Both the position numbers and the translations under genes were made by a program. A DNA stretch of 64,000 nt from CAZDDI01 sp964504195. GTDB lineage: Bacteria > Chloroflexota > Anaerolineae > B4-G1 > SLSP01. Shown here piece by piece: positions 17,534 to 26,163 of the stretch (within the stretch, counting starts at the first letter, position 1; each line of letters begins with the position of its first letter). The DNA lies in the NCBI GenBank assembly GCA_964504195.1, contig CAZDDI010000001.1:372001-436000 (forward strand). Reading direction: 5' to 3'. The notes under the pieces were generated by a model. It ran no database searches. It saw only the letters and a program-made list of their open reading frames with translations, and had not been told where the DNA came from.

Positions 17534-18202
17534 TCAAGTTTGTATTACCGCTGACGCAACGTAGCCTGGCGCAACTGCTACATCAACAATCTGCCATCCC
17601 GCGCCGCCGTCGGCGTCATGGCGATCTACCAACAAGCGCGCGGGAACATCCGGCGCGAGCATTACATCAAAAGCAGCCAGGGGGAGGGCAAAGCCCAGCC
17701 CCCTGGCTTTCATATAGGCCTCTTTGCGCACCCAGCCGGTGAAGAAGGCCCGCTGCTGTTCAGCGGCGGGTAACGCGTGGAACTCGGCCTGCTCCGCCGG
17801 AGAGAAATGCTCGCGCACCAGCGCAGCGAGATTCTCCACTGGGCGCACTTGCTCCACATCCACGCCTACCTCGTGCCCGTAGCTCATGGCAATCAGCGCC
17901 AAACCTGCCGAGTGCGCCACGTTGAAGCGCAAGTCGCCGGCGGCGAGGCCGGACGTGAGCGCCGGTTTGCCGTGCGCATTTTGCGTCAACGCCACTGCTT
18001 CCGGCGCAACGCCCAACTGCGCGCCCAAAATCTCGCGCAGCGTCCCCCGGCACACAACGAACTGCCGGCGCGGCTCGTCGAAGCGATACCGCGCCGCCCG
18101 CACCTGCTCGTCAGCGCTTAGCATGGCGTGCAGAGCCATAAGCCGCACTTCAGACACATTGAGATTGATGCGCCAGACAGTCAAATAGTCATGTAGTCGC
18201 AT
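17534..18202 (-). CDS. Sfp-type 4'-phosphopantetheinyl transferase
   Basis: A 222-aa enzyme that moves 4'-phosphopantetheine from CoA to the conserved Ser of carrier proteins. All Sfp motifs are visible: GKPAL then FNVAHSAG, the Mg-binding GVDVEQVRP, and WVRKEAYMKARGLG. Full two-subdomain length fits the Sfp class used by polyketide and PUFA synthases rather than AcpS. It ends the minus-strand lipid-synthase block and is the obvious activator of the two ACP domains at 26284-26886. The first nine residues (MRLHDYLTV) are encoded by a TATGCGACTACATGACTA-type repeat, so the ancestral start may have been slightly downstream. Confidence 0.93.
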   Translation of the reverse strand: MRLHDYLTVWRINLNVSEVRLMALHAMLSADEQVRAARYRFDEPRRQFVVCRGTLREILGAQLGVAPEAVALTQNAHGKPALTSGLAAGDLRFNVAHSAGLALIAMSYGHEVGVDVEQVRPVENLAALVREHFSPAEQAEFHALPAAEQQRAFFTGWVRKEAYMKARGLGFALPLAAFDVMLAPDVPARLLVDRHDADGGAGWQIVDVAVAPGYVASAVIQT

Positions 18203-18272
18203 AGTCGTTAAGTTTTCCTGATCTTTGACTACCTGACTATCCGACTACCCGACTAGCAACTACCCGACTACC
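18180..18272. repeat. Intergenic repeat, GACTACCCGACTA type
   Basis: Tandem phrases such as GACTATCCGACTACCCGACT fill the gap between the zinc-ribbon and transferase genes and run into both coding sequences. The family recurs at 31203-31330. Confidence 0.75.
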
Positions 18273-18508
18273 GCCATCTGCCGTTTGTACGCCCGCCCCA
18301 ACTCCTGCGGCGTGTTGACGTAGAGTTCGGTGTAGCCGCAGCTGGTGCAGACCCACGCCTTGAGCGGGAAGTTCCGCATCCCGCGCAGCACGACGCCTGC
18401 CTTCTCATACACCCGAATCGCCAGGCTGTTCCCCTCGACAGCCTCGGCATTGGGCATAATTTCCTGCGATTGACACTTGGGACAAACTCCGTCTCGTAAG
18501 CTGGTCAT
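18260..18508 (-). CDS. Small zinc-ribbon protein
   Basis: An 82-aa protein with CPKC (residues 9-12) and CTSC (54-57), a four-Cys zinc ribbon split by about 40 residues. The second knuckle is followed by GYTELYVNTPQELG. It resembles small nucleic-acid-binding zinc-ribbon proteins of unknown role. AAAGGAG eight bases upstream picks the ATG at 18508; longer in-frame extensions run through repeat and the end of the enoylreductase gene. It lies within the lipid-synthase block between the enoylreductase and the transferase gene. Confidence 0.65.
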   Translation of the reverse strand: MTSLRDGVCPKCQSQEIMPNAEAVEGNSLAIRVYEKAGVVLRGMRNFPLKAWVCTSCGYTELYVNTPQELGRAYKRQMAVVG

Positions 18509-18546
18509 GGTGATAGCTCCTTTCATTGACTTTCGCTTCTGTAACA

Positions 18547-18590
18547 TACTGCGTAATGCGTACTTCGTAAAAAGATTACGCAGTACGCAG
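18547..18590. repeat. TACTGCGTAATGCG-type palindromic repeat
   Basis: An imperfect inverted repeat overlapping the end of the enoylreductase gene. It encodes that protein's last residues (MLRTA) and its stop codon. Confidence 0.8.
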
Positions 18591-19949
18591 CATCCTCTCC
18601 GCCTGCTCCCGATACAGCGCCGCCGCGCCTTCCATAATGCGCAACCCCACGTCCGCCACGCGGCGCTGCTCCGGCTGCTCCAGCTCTGTGCCGCGCGCCC
18701 AAGCGTTGAACGCGCCCATCGCCGGCCCGCACCAGATTTGGTAATCCATCTTGCGCTCCGGCGCTCCCTGGATACCCCAATGGGTCGCCAGCCCCAAATA
18801 CCAGCGAAAGATGAGGGCCAGCTGGTGCTTGGGATTCTCCCGCGCCCGCGCGATCTGGCGCGGATCGCGCGCATCGAAGAAGGCGATGCAGTCATCCCAC
18901 ACCGCATCCAGACTGCGCTGGAAAATCTGCTTCTCCAGTTTGGCGCGCTCCGCTGCCGGGATTGCCTCGATGCTGTCATAAGCCATGTAAGTCTCGTACA
19001 ATTTGCGCGCGCGCATGGGGAAGAGCGTGCCGCGCTTGAGCACCTGCACATTCACGCCCATCTCGAACATATCGGCGGAGGGGGCCATCGCCACATCGGC
19101 CATATCGGCCTGGGCGAGCGCGACCTTGACCGCCGTCGAGGTCCCCGCTTCCACACAGCTATGGTTGACCGAGCCGGTCATCACGTAGGCCGCGCCCATC
19201 ATCAGCGCGCCGAGCGCCGCCGCCGGGGTGCTGATGCCGCCCGCCGCGCCCACGCGCACCGGTTCGGCATAGCCCTGCTGCGCCTGGATGTGATCGCGTA
19301 GGGCCATGATCGCGGGCAGCAGGCAGACCAGCGGGCGGTTATCGGTGTGGCCGCCCGAATCGGCCTCCACGGTGATGTCATCGGCCATCGGCACCTGCTC
19401 CGCGAGCGCGGCCTGCTCCGCCGTGATCTTCCCCGCCACCACGAGCTCTTGCAACAGCGCCGCCGGAGCGGGCTGTAGGAAGCGCGTCGCGACCTCGTTG
19501 CGTGAGACTTTGGCGAGCACGCGGTTGGCGATGACGATGCCGCCGTTCCCATCGCGGCTGAGGCCCGCCGCGCGATACTGCACGACGTAGGGCGTCAGGT
19601 CAATGTAAGCCGAAGCCTCGATCACGCGGACGCCATGCCGCAGGTACAGCTCCACCGCGCCCGCCTCCAGCGCGGGTTCGTAGGGGCTGTGGATGAGATT
19701 GAAGGCATATGGCCCGTTGGGTAATTCCGCCTGCATCTGGTGGATGGCTTCCTCAAGCCGAGCGGGGGGCAATCCGCCCGCGCCCAAGCAGCCGAGCATC
19801 CCCGCGCGCCCCAGCGCCGTGACCATCGCCACGCTGGAAATCCCGTTCGCCATCGAGCCGCCCACATAAGCATAGCGCAGCCCGTAAGCGCGCTTAAAGG
19901 CCGGGTCGCCGAGGTGTTCGGCAGTGATTGTAGGGTCTTGAAAAGTCAT
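18576..19949 (-). CDS. pfaD: PfaD-type trans-acting enoylreductase
   Basis: A 457-aa flavin-dependent TIM-barrel enzyme of the nitronate monooxygenase/PfaD family, the stand-alone enoylreductase of PUFA synthases and some trans-AT polyketide systems. PfaD features include the N-terminal YAYVGGSMANGISSVAMV, FNLIHSPYEPALE, a Gly-rich phosphate-binding stretch VRVGAAGGISTPAAALGALMM, and the long C-terminal helical part with HWGIQGAPERKMDYQIWCGP and AMGAFNAW that plain nitronate monooxygenases lack. AAGGA precedes the ATG. It directly follows the 1212-aa synthase gene on the same strand. Confidence 0.93.
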   Translation of the reverse strand: MTFQDPTITAEHLGDPAFKRAYGLRYAYVGGSMANGISSVAMVTALGRAGMLGCLGAGGLPPARLEEAIHQMQAELPNGPYAFNLIHSPYEPALEAGAVELYLRHGVRVIEASAYIDLTPYVVQYRAAGLSRDGNGGIVIANRVLAKVSRNEVATRFLQPAPAALLQELVVAGKITAEQAALAEQVPMADDITVEADSGGHTDNRPLVCLLPAIMALRDHIQAQQGYAEPVRVGAAGGISTPAAALGALMMGAAYVMTGSVNHSCVEAGTSTAVKVALAQADMADVAMAPSADMFEMGVNVQVLKRGTLFPMRARKLYETYMAYDSIEAIPAAERAKLEKQIFQRSLDAVWDDCIAFFDARDPRQIARARENPKHQLALIFRWYLGLATHWGIQGAPERKMDYQIWCGPAMGAFNAWARGTELEQPEQRRVADVGLRIMEGAAALYREQAERMLRTA

Positions 19950-19962
19950 AATCCTTCCCTTT

Positions 19963-20024
19963 GTAATGCGTATTGCGTACTGCGTACTGCGTAATCAGAT
20001 TACGAATTACGCAGTACGCAATAC
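19963..20024. repeat. TACTGCGTAATGCG-type palindromic repeat
   Basis: An inverted repeat between the 1212-aa synthase and the enoylreductase gene. It overlaps the 3' end of the synthase gene and supplies its LRTA tail and stop. Confidence 0.8.
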
Positions 20025-23000
20025 GTTGATATTCTCCATCGCATAAATCCGCATCCCATCCCGCCACAGGCTCCCCTCTCCGGTGACGTGGACGCCATCG
20101 GCGGCAGGTTGCACGTTGCTAATGTGGACTTCGAGCGCGATGGTGGGCGTCTCCGGCGGGACTTGCCCGCGATAGCGCCACGCGGTTGGGCCGGGCACGA
20201 GCGTCGAGCTGCGCCCCCAGCCCCGCTCGGCGGCCAGGAGCGCGAGCGCCTGTCGCGCCGCCTCCACGCCCAGCGAGCCGGGCATCACCGGATCCTCGTA
20301 GAAATGGTTGGCGAAGAACCAGTCCTCGGAGCGGATGCGGCTCTCGGCGTAGACGTAGCCCAGGCCGTGCTTGCCGCCCTCTGGCAGCAGCCGCGCGTGA
20401 TCGAGAAACTCCAGCGGGCCGCGTCGCGCCGTTGCCACAATGCGCCCGCTGCCGTTGGCGTGCTCTGCCGCCCAGGAAGCAGCGCGATCCAGCCCGCGTT
20501 GGGCCGCCATCGCCGCCGGGCTGAAGTAGCCGAACGACGACCAGCCGCGATAGAACACCTCGCCCTCGCAAGCCACCTCAAAGGCGTATTTTTGCAAGAT
20601 GATGCCTTGCGCGTCGGTGTGCGAGAGTAGCCGCACGCGATTGGTGAGTGTCTTGTCGCGCACGTCCGGGATGGCGAGCAATTCCGTCTCCCCATCGAGG
20701 TTGCGGAAGTAAAAATCACCCACCGGCTGCGGCAGCAACGACCCCATCCAGGTCGAGAGCACACCGCAGGGTTGCAGGGCCATTTCCATGAGGATGCTAT
20801 AGGGCAGGCCGCTCAGAAGCGGGCCGCCTGCCTCGCGCAGATACCACGCCTCGGCGGGGACATCGTATTCGGCGGTGAGATTCGTCCCTGCCGCGATGCG
20901 CCCGCGCTCCCCCTCTACCGCCGCCACGCGGCTCACCACCAGCAAATCGCCGTTGGGCAGGCGCGGCACCTTCCGTCCGCGAAACGCCGCGTATTCCGGG
21001 AACACATCCGCCGGATGACCGAGAGCCAGAGCGCGAATGGCCTGTTCGTCAAGGATTGCGGATTTTGGATTTTGGATTTTGGAACGTGAAACGTGAAACG
21101 TGAAACGTGAGTTTTCTGGTTGCTGGTTACTGGTTGCTGGTTGCTCATCGCTTGCGGTTTGCGGCTTGGCGCTTAGCCCTTGTTCGCTACTCGCCGCAAT
21201 CTGCATCCCAATCAGTGCCGCCGTGTGCTGCACCATCGCTTTGCGAATTTCGAGAAATGCGCCGTGCGCCTCAGCGACACGCGCGGCGTGCTGCGAGAGA
21301 TTATCCAGGTACATTTGCTCAAATTCGTACTGCGTACTGCGTAATTCGTACTGCGTAACGTCTGCTGATGCGGCGGCTTCTGCGATTTGCTGATTTGCTG
21401 ACTCGCCTTTTCGCTTTCTCGCCTTTTCGCCTTCTCGCTCATTCGCCATTCGCCATTCGCCATTCGCTTCGTATAATCTCACCAGGTTTACTGGCACACG
21501 CTGCGTCACCAGAATCGCCAGCACTTTCAGCACGCCTTCCCAATCGCTCAGGCCGGGCTGGTTGATGGCGACGGCGGCATGGGGCTGGCCCTTGAGGATG
21601 CGCCCAATCCAGCGGGTACATGTCGCTTGCGGGCCGAGCTCAATGAACAGGCGCGCACCGCCCGCGTAGGCCGCTTCCACCAGCCGGGGGAAATTCACTG
21701 GCTTGCAGCACATCCCGGCGATAGCCTGCGCCAGCGCCTCGCTCTCCAGCGACAGCGGCGCGTACTCCGCCGCCGAATAGAACGCCACATCGGGCCGCCG
21801 GGCGATGGCGTGGGTGTACAACCCCGCAAAGGTCTCACGCTCTGCCGCCATCGCCGGGTTGTGGATGGCCGAATCGAACGGGACGCGCAGCGCGTGGCAA
21901 TCCAACGCCTCGATGACGCGGCAACAACCCGCCGGATCGCCCGCAATCACGGCCTCATCGCACAGGTTGATGAGCGTGAGGTAGACGCGGGACTCTTCCG
22001 CCAGCGCCGCCCGCACTTTTTCTACCGGCGCCTTGAGCAGGTAACTGGCCCAAAAATCGCGCGCCCCGGCATCCAGACCCCAATGCTCCCGCACGGCCTC
22101 CATCGGCCCGAACAGCCGGGTCTTGAACAGCGGTGAGGCCCGCCACGCGGCACTGCCCGCATCGCCACTGGCCCAGACGCCGCCCGCCCACAACATGCTG
22201 ATCTCGCCCAGGCTGTAGCCGAGCGCGGCGCGCGGCTGCACGCCGAAAATATCGTGCAGGATGGCGGTATAGAGCAGCGAGAACGTCGTCCCGGCCTGGA
22301 TCATCGCTACGGGCGTATTCGCCAGCGCGAGGGCGCACGCTTCCCGCTCCTCCGCTCGCAGCGGGGCCGCGCTGCGGGGATAGATGAGCCGTTCAGCCAG
22401 CGCCCGCCCCGGATTGGAGATGATGGCGTCCAGCCGCTCGTGGAGATCGGGGAAGTGCTGCAAAAGCTCGCGACCCAGGCCAACGTAGGCGTTGAACGCG
22501 CCGGGATAGACGAAGGCGATACCCGCGCCACCCAATGGTGCAGGCGTGAACGCGCTGCCGCGTGGGCTGCTCCACGCGCGGCCTGTCGCAAAGGCTTTAC
22601 GGACGCCGTCGCGGGCGTGGGCGATTTCACGCTGCAAATCCGCCGCATCGCGGGCCACAAGCGCGAGCGCGTAAAGCGCATCAGCGCGATAATCGCGGTA
22701 CGCAGCTTGCGCCAGCGCCTCAAGTGGCGCACTCTCCGGGTGCAGCACATCGAGCCGGGTCAGCAGCTCGTCCGCATCCGCACCGCTCAGAAGCACGAGC
22801 CGAGTCGCTGCAGCACCGGGCTGGGCGCAAATCAGCGGCGCGTCTCGGTCTAGCGCGGGTTCCGCAAGCAACAAGCGGCGCTTCCCCTCGACCACTAACG
22901 CGCAACGCCGGTCTTGCCCAATGACCGGATCGTGAAACCACGTTCGCGCTTCGGGTGCGACGTAGAAGGGCGTACCTTCCCAGGCGGCGGGATTTGCCGG

Positions 23001-23645
23001 GCCGTTCCAGCCCGCCTGCGGATAGAACGTACGGCGGTGCAGGCTCAGCACGGCCCGGAGCAGGCTCGCCATCGGCGAGGCATAGCCCAGATTCGCCGCC
23101 ACGCTACCGAACGCGAAGGTCAAATCCGCGCCCGTCGTCTTGAACATATCGAATATGCTCCGTTCCGGCTCCGGCGTGACGCTTTCCAGCAGGGCGATGT
23201 GTTGCGCGGCGACTGGTTCATCCGCCAACATGGCGTATACGCGCCGGGCTGCGGCGGCGCGCTGCAAGACAATTGCGCCGGCATCCGACCTGCGACCTGC
23301 GTAATGCGTATCCAGAGAAATTACGGAGGTCGCAGGTCGCAGGTCGTTTTTTTCAATAGCAGCCACAACAACTGCCTCTGCTTCCCCCTCTGCCAGCATC
23401 CGTCGGGCTTCATCCAACACGGCGAAGACTTCGCCAGCATCGCAGAGCAGCGCGGTCACATCCACCTCCGGCGCGAGGTCGGCATCCGCCAACGCTGCCA
23501 CGATCACACGCTGCGCCAGCTCCTCGGCGGGCGCTTCCACCCCGCCCGTGATGCACTCGCCCGCATACAGCGCCCGCGCAAACGCTTCAAGATCCGTCGC
23601 GTCGCCATAAGAGGCGGCTAATCCGGTGATAACGATTTGGGTCAT
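20007..23645 (-). CDS. PUFA-synthase-like protein: KS-like, acyltransferase, double dehydratase
   Basis: A 1212-aa multidomain protein. Residues 1-260 look like a shortened ketosynthase-like domain without a recognisable Cys or His active site, as in the N-terminus of PfaB. Residues 375-690 are an acyltransferase with ALGYSLGE (Ser478) and a His in SAIHNPAM (His595). Residues 775-815 are a helical 'H-x-x-FL' linker also seen in the ACP protein. Residues 870-1205 are a PfaC-type pair of hotdog dehydratases: AWYLREAG and LPYSILMEMALQPCG in the first, and NHFYEDPVMPGSLG with His1114 in the second. The linkers at about 727-775 and 818-863 and an insertion at 100-122 are translated intergenic repeats. 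No second full ketosynthase or chain-length factor is present. Confidence 0.88.
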   Translation of the reverse strand: MTQIVITGLAASYGDATDLEAFARALYAGECITGGVEAPAEELAQRVIVAALADADLAPEVDVTALLCDAGEVFAVLDEARRMLAEGEAEAVVVAAIEKNDLRPATSVISLDTHYAGRRSDAGAIVLQRAAAARRVYAMLADEPVAAQHIALLESVTPEPERSIFDMFKTTGADLTFAFGSVAANLGYASPMASLLRAVLSLHRRTFYPQAGWNGPANPAAWEGTPFYVAPEARTWFHDPVIGQDRRCALVVEGKRRLLLAEPALDRDAPLICAQPGAAATRLVLLSGADADELLTRLDVLHPESAPLEALAQAAYRDYRADALYALALVARDAADLQREIAHARDGVRKAFATGRAWSSPRGSAFTPAPLGGAGIAFVYPGAFNAYVGLGRELLQHFPDLHERLDAIISNPGRALAERLIYPRSAAPLRAEEREACALALANTPVAMIQAGTTFSLLYTAILHDIFGVQPRAALGYSLGEISMLWAGGVWASGDAGSAAWRASPLFKTRLFGPMEAVREHWGLDAGARDFWASYLLKAPVEKVRAALAEESRVYLTLINLCDEAVIAGDPAGCCRVIEALDCHALRVPFDSAIHNPAMAAERETFAGLYTHAIARRPDVAFYSAAEYAPLSLESEALAQAIAGMCCKPVNFPRLVEAAYAGGARLFIELGPQATCTRWIGRILKGQPHAAVAINQPGLSDWEGVLKVLAILVTQRVPVNLVRLYEANGEWRMANEREGEKARKRKGESANQQIAEAAASADVTQYELRSTQYEFEQMYLDNLSQHAARVAEAHGAFLEIRKAMVQHTAALIGMQIAASSEQGLSAKPQTASDEQPATSNQQPENSRFTFHVSRSKIQNPKSAILDEQAIRALALGHPADVFPEYAAFRGRKVPRLPNGDLLVVSRVAAVEGERGRIAAGTNLTAEYDVPAEAWYLREAGGPLLSGLPYSILMEMALQPCGVLSTWMGSLLPQPVGDFYFRNLDGETELLAIPDVRDKTLTNRVRLLSHTDAQGIILQKYAFEVACEGEVFYRGWSSFGYFSPAAMAAQRGLDRAASWAAEHANGSGRIVATARRGPLEFLDHARLLPEGGKHGLGYVYAESRIRSEDWFFANHFYEDPVMPGSLGVEAARQALALLAAERGWGRSSTLVPGPTAWRYRGQVPPETPTIALEVHISNVQPAADGVHVTGEGSLWRDGMRIYAMENINVLRTA
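23284..23350. repeat. Inverted repeat inside the KS-like domain coding region
   Basis: Phrases of the GACCTGCGACCTGCG type flank a TACGCATTACG core within residues 100-122 of the 1212-aa protein (translated as NDLRPATSVISLDTHYAGRR). The same word family fills the gaps between genes here. Confidence 0.75.
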
Positions 23646-23655
23646 AAAATCCTCA

Positions 23656-23714
23656 TTGCGTACTGCGTGATGCGTACTACGTAATTCTTTACGCAGTACG
23701 AAGTACGCATTACG
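23656..23714. repeat. TACTGCGTAATGCG-type palindromic repeat
   Basis: Fills the gap between the ketoreductase-dehydratase gene and the 1212-aa synthase gene. The stop codon of the former (23710-23712) lies within it. Confidence 0.8.
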
Positions 23715-25431
23715 TCAGTTGATTCTGCGCAAACATCTCATTCAAACGCGGGCTAAGCGTGATCTCCGCGCCAAAGACGCGGCTGATGATGCGGCCTTGC
23801 GCGTCGTGCGAGATGACATCGGCCACCAGGCTGGTCTCGCTGGCGGATTGCACCCGTAGCGAGGCGAAGGTCTCTTCACCGAAGTTCACCTTGCGGTACT
23901 GCTCGCCGCGCGCGATGCGCAGGGGCAGCCCGCCGTAGCCGTAGGTATGCTTCGCCCAAATCAGCAGGCTTTGCAGCTGCACATCGCTGAGATAGGGGTT
24001 GAAGTCCCCTGCCGGGAACTGACCTTGCACGTCGGGCGCGACCTCCGGCAGCACGCAGCGCGTGGTAAGCGCATCTGGGCCGATGTTGAGCAGGTGCGCC
24101 ACGCCCCGGAACGCCGGGCCGTGGAAGAGCGTGCCGTCGCTGTAAAGCGTGTCGCCGTCAACCCGCTGCGCCTCGTGAAAGTTTGCTTCGGCGTAGACCG
24201 GCGCAACGGGCAGCTCGCGCCGCAGGGTGATGCGCGCCCGGTAGTGGAAACGCGGCTTACCCTCCGGTGTCTCGCTGCGGATGAGTGCATCGCAGGCGAT
24301 CTCGTCAGCGGATTTGGCGACCTCCTGCACTTCGAGCGTGTGTTCGGCGGCCTCCGTCCCATCGAAGACGATACCCTTGAGCGCCTGGTAGTTATCCGCG
24401 CTAAAGAACGTGTAGCCGGGGAACAGCCCCTCGCAAGCGCGCACCATCCACGCGACGGCGCAAACAGTGGGCAGCACGGCGTTCCCGCCAATGACGTGAT
24501 CGCGCAAGAAGGGGTTGGCCTCCAGCGTGAGGCGGCGACGGATACGGTGTGTTTGCAGCGCGCCGGATGGCGCGGCTACCGGCGCTTTGAGCGCGCTGCC
24601 AATCACGAGTTGCGTCGGGCCATCCTCGGCGGCGAGCTCATCAGCCAGGAGCGCGGTTCCGATGTCCACCGGAATCACGCTGACGCCGCGCGCGGCCAGC
24701 GCGCGCTTGAGCGCGGGCGTGACCATGCCGCCGTCCCATGGCCCCCAGTTGACCGTCAACACGCGGCAGTGGGGCTGCGTCTGGCGGATGTGATAGGCGA
24801 GCTTGTCGAGCGCGGCGTTGGCAAGCGCGTAATCCGCCTGGCCGGGGTTGCCGTAGAAGCCCGCCACGGAGGAAAAGAGCACCAACTGGCGCAACTGCTC
24901 CGCTGGAATCGCGGCGAGCAGCGCGAGCAGGCCATCCACCTTCGTGGCGACGACTTTCTCGAAGTCAGCTTCGCTCTTATCCTGAATGACCTTATCGGCG
25001 AGCGCGCCCGCGCCGTGGAGGATGCCGGTGATGGTGGCGTGGTGGGGCGCGAGCGCAGCGGCGAGCGCGTCCACATCGGTCACATCGGCGCTCACATAGT
25101 CCGCGTGGCCGCCCGCCTCTGCGACGGCATCCAGCGTAGCGCGAATCTCGCGCCCGGCGAGGACACTGCTCACGGCGCGGCCCACGTCGGCGGGCTTGGG
25201 CTTCTGGCCTTCCGCCAGGAATACCTGCATCGCCGCCTTCTTGAGCGCGGCTTCTTCGGTCACGCCCTCGGACCAGGTTGGCTCAGGCTGAATCGCCGAG
25301 CGGCCCAGCAACACAAAGCGGCAGCCGAAGCGTTGCGCCAGCGCGATCACACATTGCGCCGTAATCCCCTTCGCGCCGCCGGTGACGAGGAGGGTGGAAT
25401 TAGGCGTTATGGTTGTTTGATTTTCTGTCAT
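23710..25431 (-). CDS. PUFA-synthase-like ketoreductase (catalytic half) and dehydratase
   Basis: A 573-aa protein equivalent to the C-terminal part of PfaA. Residues 12-285 are a short-chain-dehydrogenase-type ketoreductase with the NADPH loop TGGAKGITA (17-25), Lys164, Ser188 in FSSVAGFYG, Tyr201 and Asn205 in DYALANAALD. Residues 300-560 are a polyketide-type double-hotdog dehydratase with His312 in RDHVIGGNAVLP and the second-half motif NPYLSDVQLQSLLIW. It should reduce the 3-keto group and dehydrate the product on an ACP. GGAG lies just before the ATG. The structural half of the ketoreductase is encoded by the separate gene upstream. Confidence 0.9.
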   Translation of the reverse strand: MTENQTTITPNSTLLVTGGAKGITAQCVIALAQRFGCRFVLLGRSAIQPEPTWSEGVTEEAALKKAAMQVFLAEGQKPKPADVGRAVSSVLAGREIRATLDAVAEAGGHADYVSADVTDVDALAAALAPHHATITGILHGAGALADKVIQDKSEADFEKVVATKVDGLLALLAAIPAEQLRQLVLFSSVAGFYGNPGQADYALANAALDKLAYHIRQTQPHCRVLTVNWGPWDGGMVTPALKRALAARGVSVIPVDIGTALLADELAAEDGPTQLVIGSALKAPVAAPSGALQTHRIRRRLTLEANPFLRDHVIGGNAVLPTVCAVAWMVRACEGLFPGYTFFSADNYQALKGIVFDGTEAAEHTLEVQEVAKSADEIACDALIRSETPEGKPRFHYRARITLRRELPVAPVYAEANFHEAQRVDGDTLYSDGTLFHGPAFRGVAHLLNIGPDALTTRCVLPEVAPDVQGQFPAGDFNPYLSDVQLQSLLIWAKHTYGYGGLPLRIARGEQYRKVNFGEETFASLRVQSASETSLVADVISHDAQGRIISRVFGAEITLSPRLNEMFAQNQLT

Positions 25432-25452
25432 AGGGTCTCCGTTTACAAAGCC

Positions 25453-25491
25453 GACCTGCGTAAAGTTCCGGATTACGCAGGTCGCATTACG
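25453..25491. repeat. GACCTGCGTAA-type palindromic repeat splitting the ketoreductase
   Basis: An inverted repeat (GACCTGCGTAA and TTACGCAGGTC arms) sits exactly between the structural and catalytic ketoreductase halves and supplies the stop codon of the first. Confidence 0.8.
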
Positions 25492-26107
25492 TTATTAGCG
25501 TCACCCGCCCCATCTCCCCATACCCCACTTCCGTGATGCGTCGGTCGGGATCGTGGAGTTCGGCGAGGATGAGTTGCGCGGCTTGCTCGGGCGCAAGATC
25601 GGGAGCCAGGTCGAGTGCGCGGCAGAAGACAGTGGGCCATTCCTGCGCCAGCGTTTTGACAAGGCCGGTCAGCCCGCCGGGCCAGGGATTTGGATTTTGG
25701 ATTTTGGATTTTGGATTTTGGAGCACGCCCAATGCACCGTCGAGCCGGGTTACAGTAAGGAAGACGGGGCGTCCGGCGCGCAGACGCGCTTCCGCGGATG
25801 TCAACGGGGCGTGCAGATGCTTCGCGGCGAAGAACGCAGCTTTCACGCCTGCGCGATCTTCACCGTCTTTACGATGAAGATAAATGAACGCCCCAATCGG
25901 GCCGTGCGTGGCGGCGACCTCGGCCAGTGCGTGGCTGATTGCCTCGTCCGAGTCGGGCAGGCGCAGCAGCGCGACGCGCCAGCCTTGCGCGCTGAGCGTT
26001 TCTACCAGGTACGGGCTGAGCGCGCCATCATCAGTGATGACGCAAACGTGGTCTGTGAGTGGATCAAAGTCGAGCCAGTCGGGCAAGGGCAGCGGGCGCA
26101 AGACCAC
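25487..26107 (-). CDS. Ketoreductase structural subdomain (PfaA fragment)
   Basis: A 206-aa protein matching the non-catalytic Rossmann-like half of a polyketide-type ketoreductase: VCVITDDGALSPYLVETL, IGAFIYLHRK and the typical GLTGLVKTLAQEWPTVFCRALDLAPD. The catalytic half is the next gene. The only start in this frame is a GTG at 26107 with no good ribosome binding site. The frame stays open upstream to 26170, and residues before the GTG (AGVERREVVLRPLP) look like the normal lead-in of this domain. The gene is therefore probably expressed as the -1-frame continuation of the ACP protein, or is separated from it by a one-base indel. A repeat-encoded insertion (QNPKSKIQNPNP) interrupts the domain. 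Confidence 0.78.
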   Translation of the reverse strand: MVLRPLPLPDWLDFDPLTDHVCVITDDGALSPYLVETLSAQGWRVALLRLPDSDEAISHALAEVAATHGPIGAFIYLHRKDGEDRAGVKAAFFAAKHLHAPLTSAEARLRAGRPVFLTVTRLDGALGVLQNPKSKIQNPNPWPGGLTGLVKTLAQEWPTVFCRALDLAPDLAPEQAAQLILAELHDPDRRITEVGYGEMGRVTLIT

Positions 26108-26163
26108 TTCGCGCCGCTCGACGCCGGCCGCATTTGCGCGCGCCAGCGTCTCCCCTGCCCGGC

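Noticed and set aside
18576..19949. Annotation as nitronate monooxygenase (2-nitropropane dioxygenase)
   Set aside because: The fold is shared, but the extra C-terminal region and the position among KS, ACP and DH genes fit PfaD enoylreductase.
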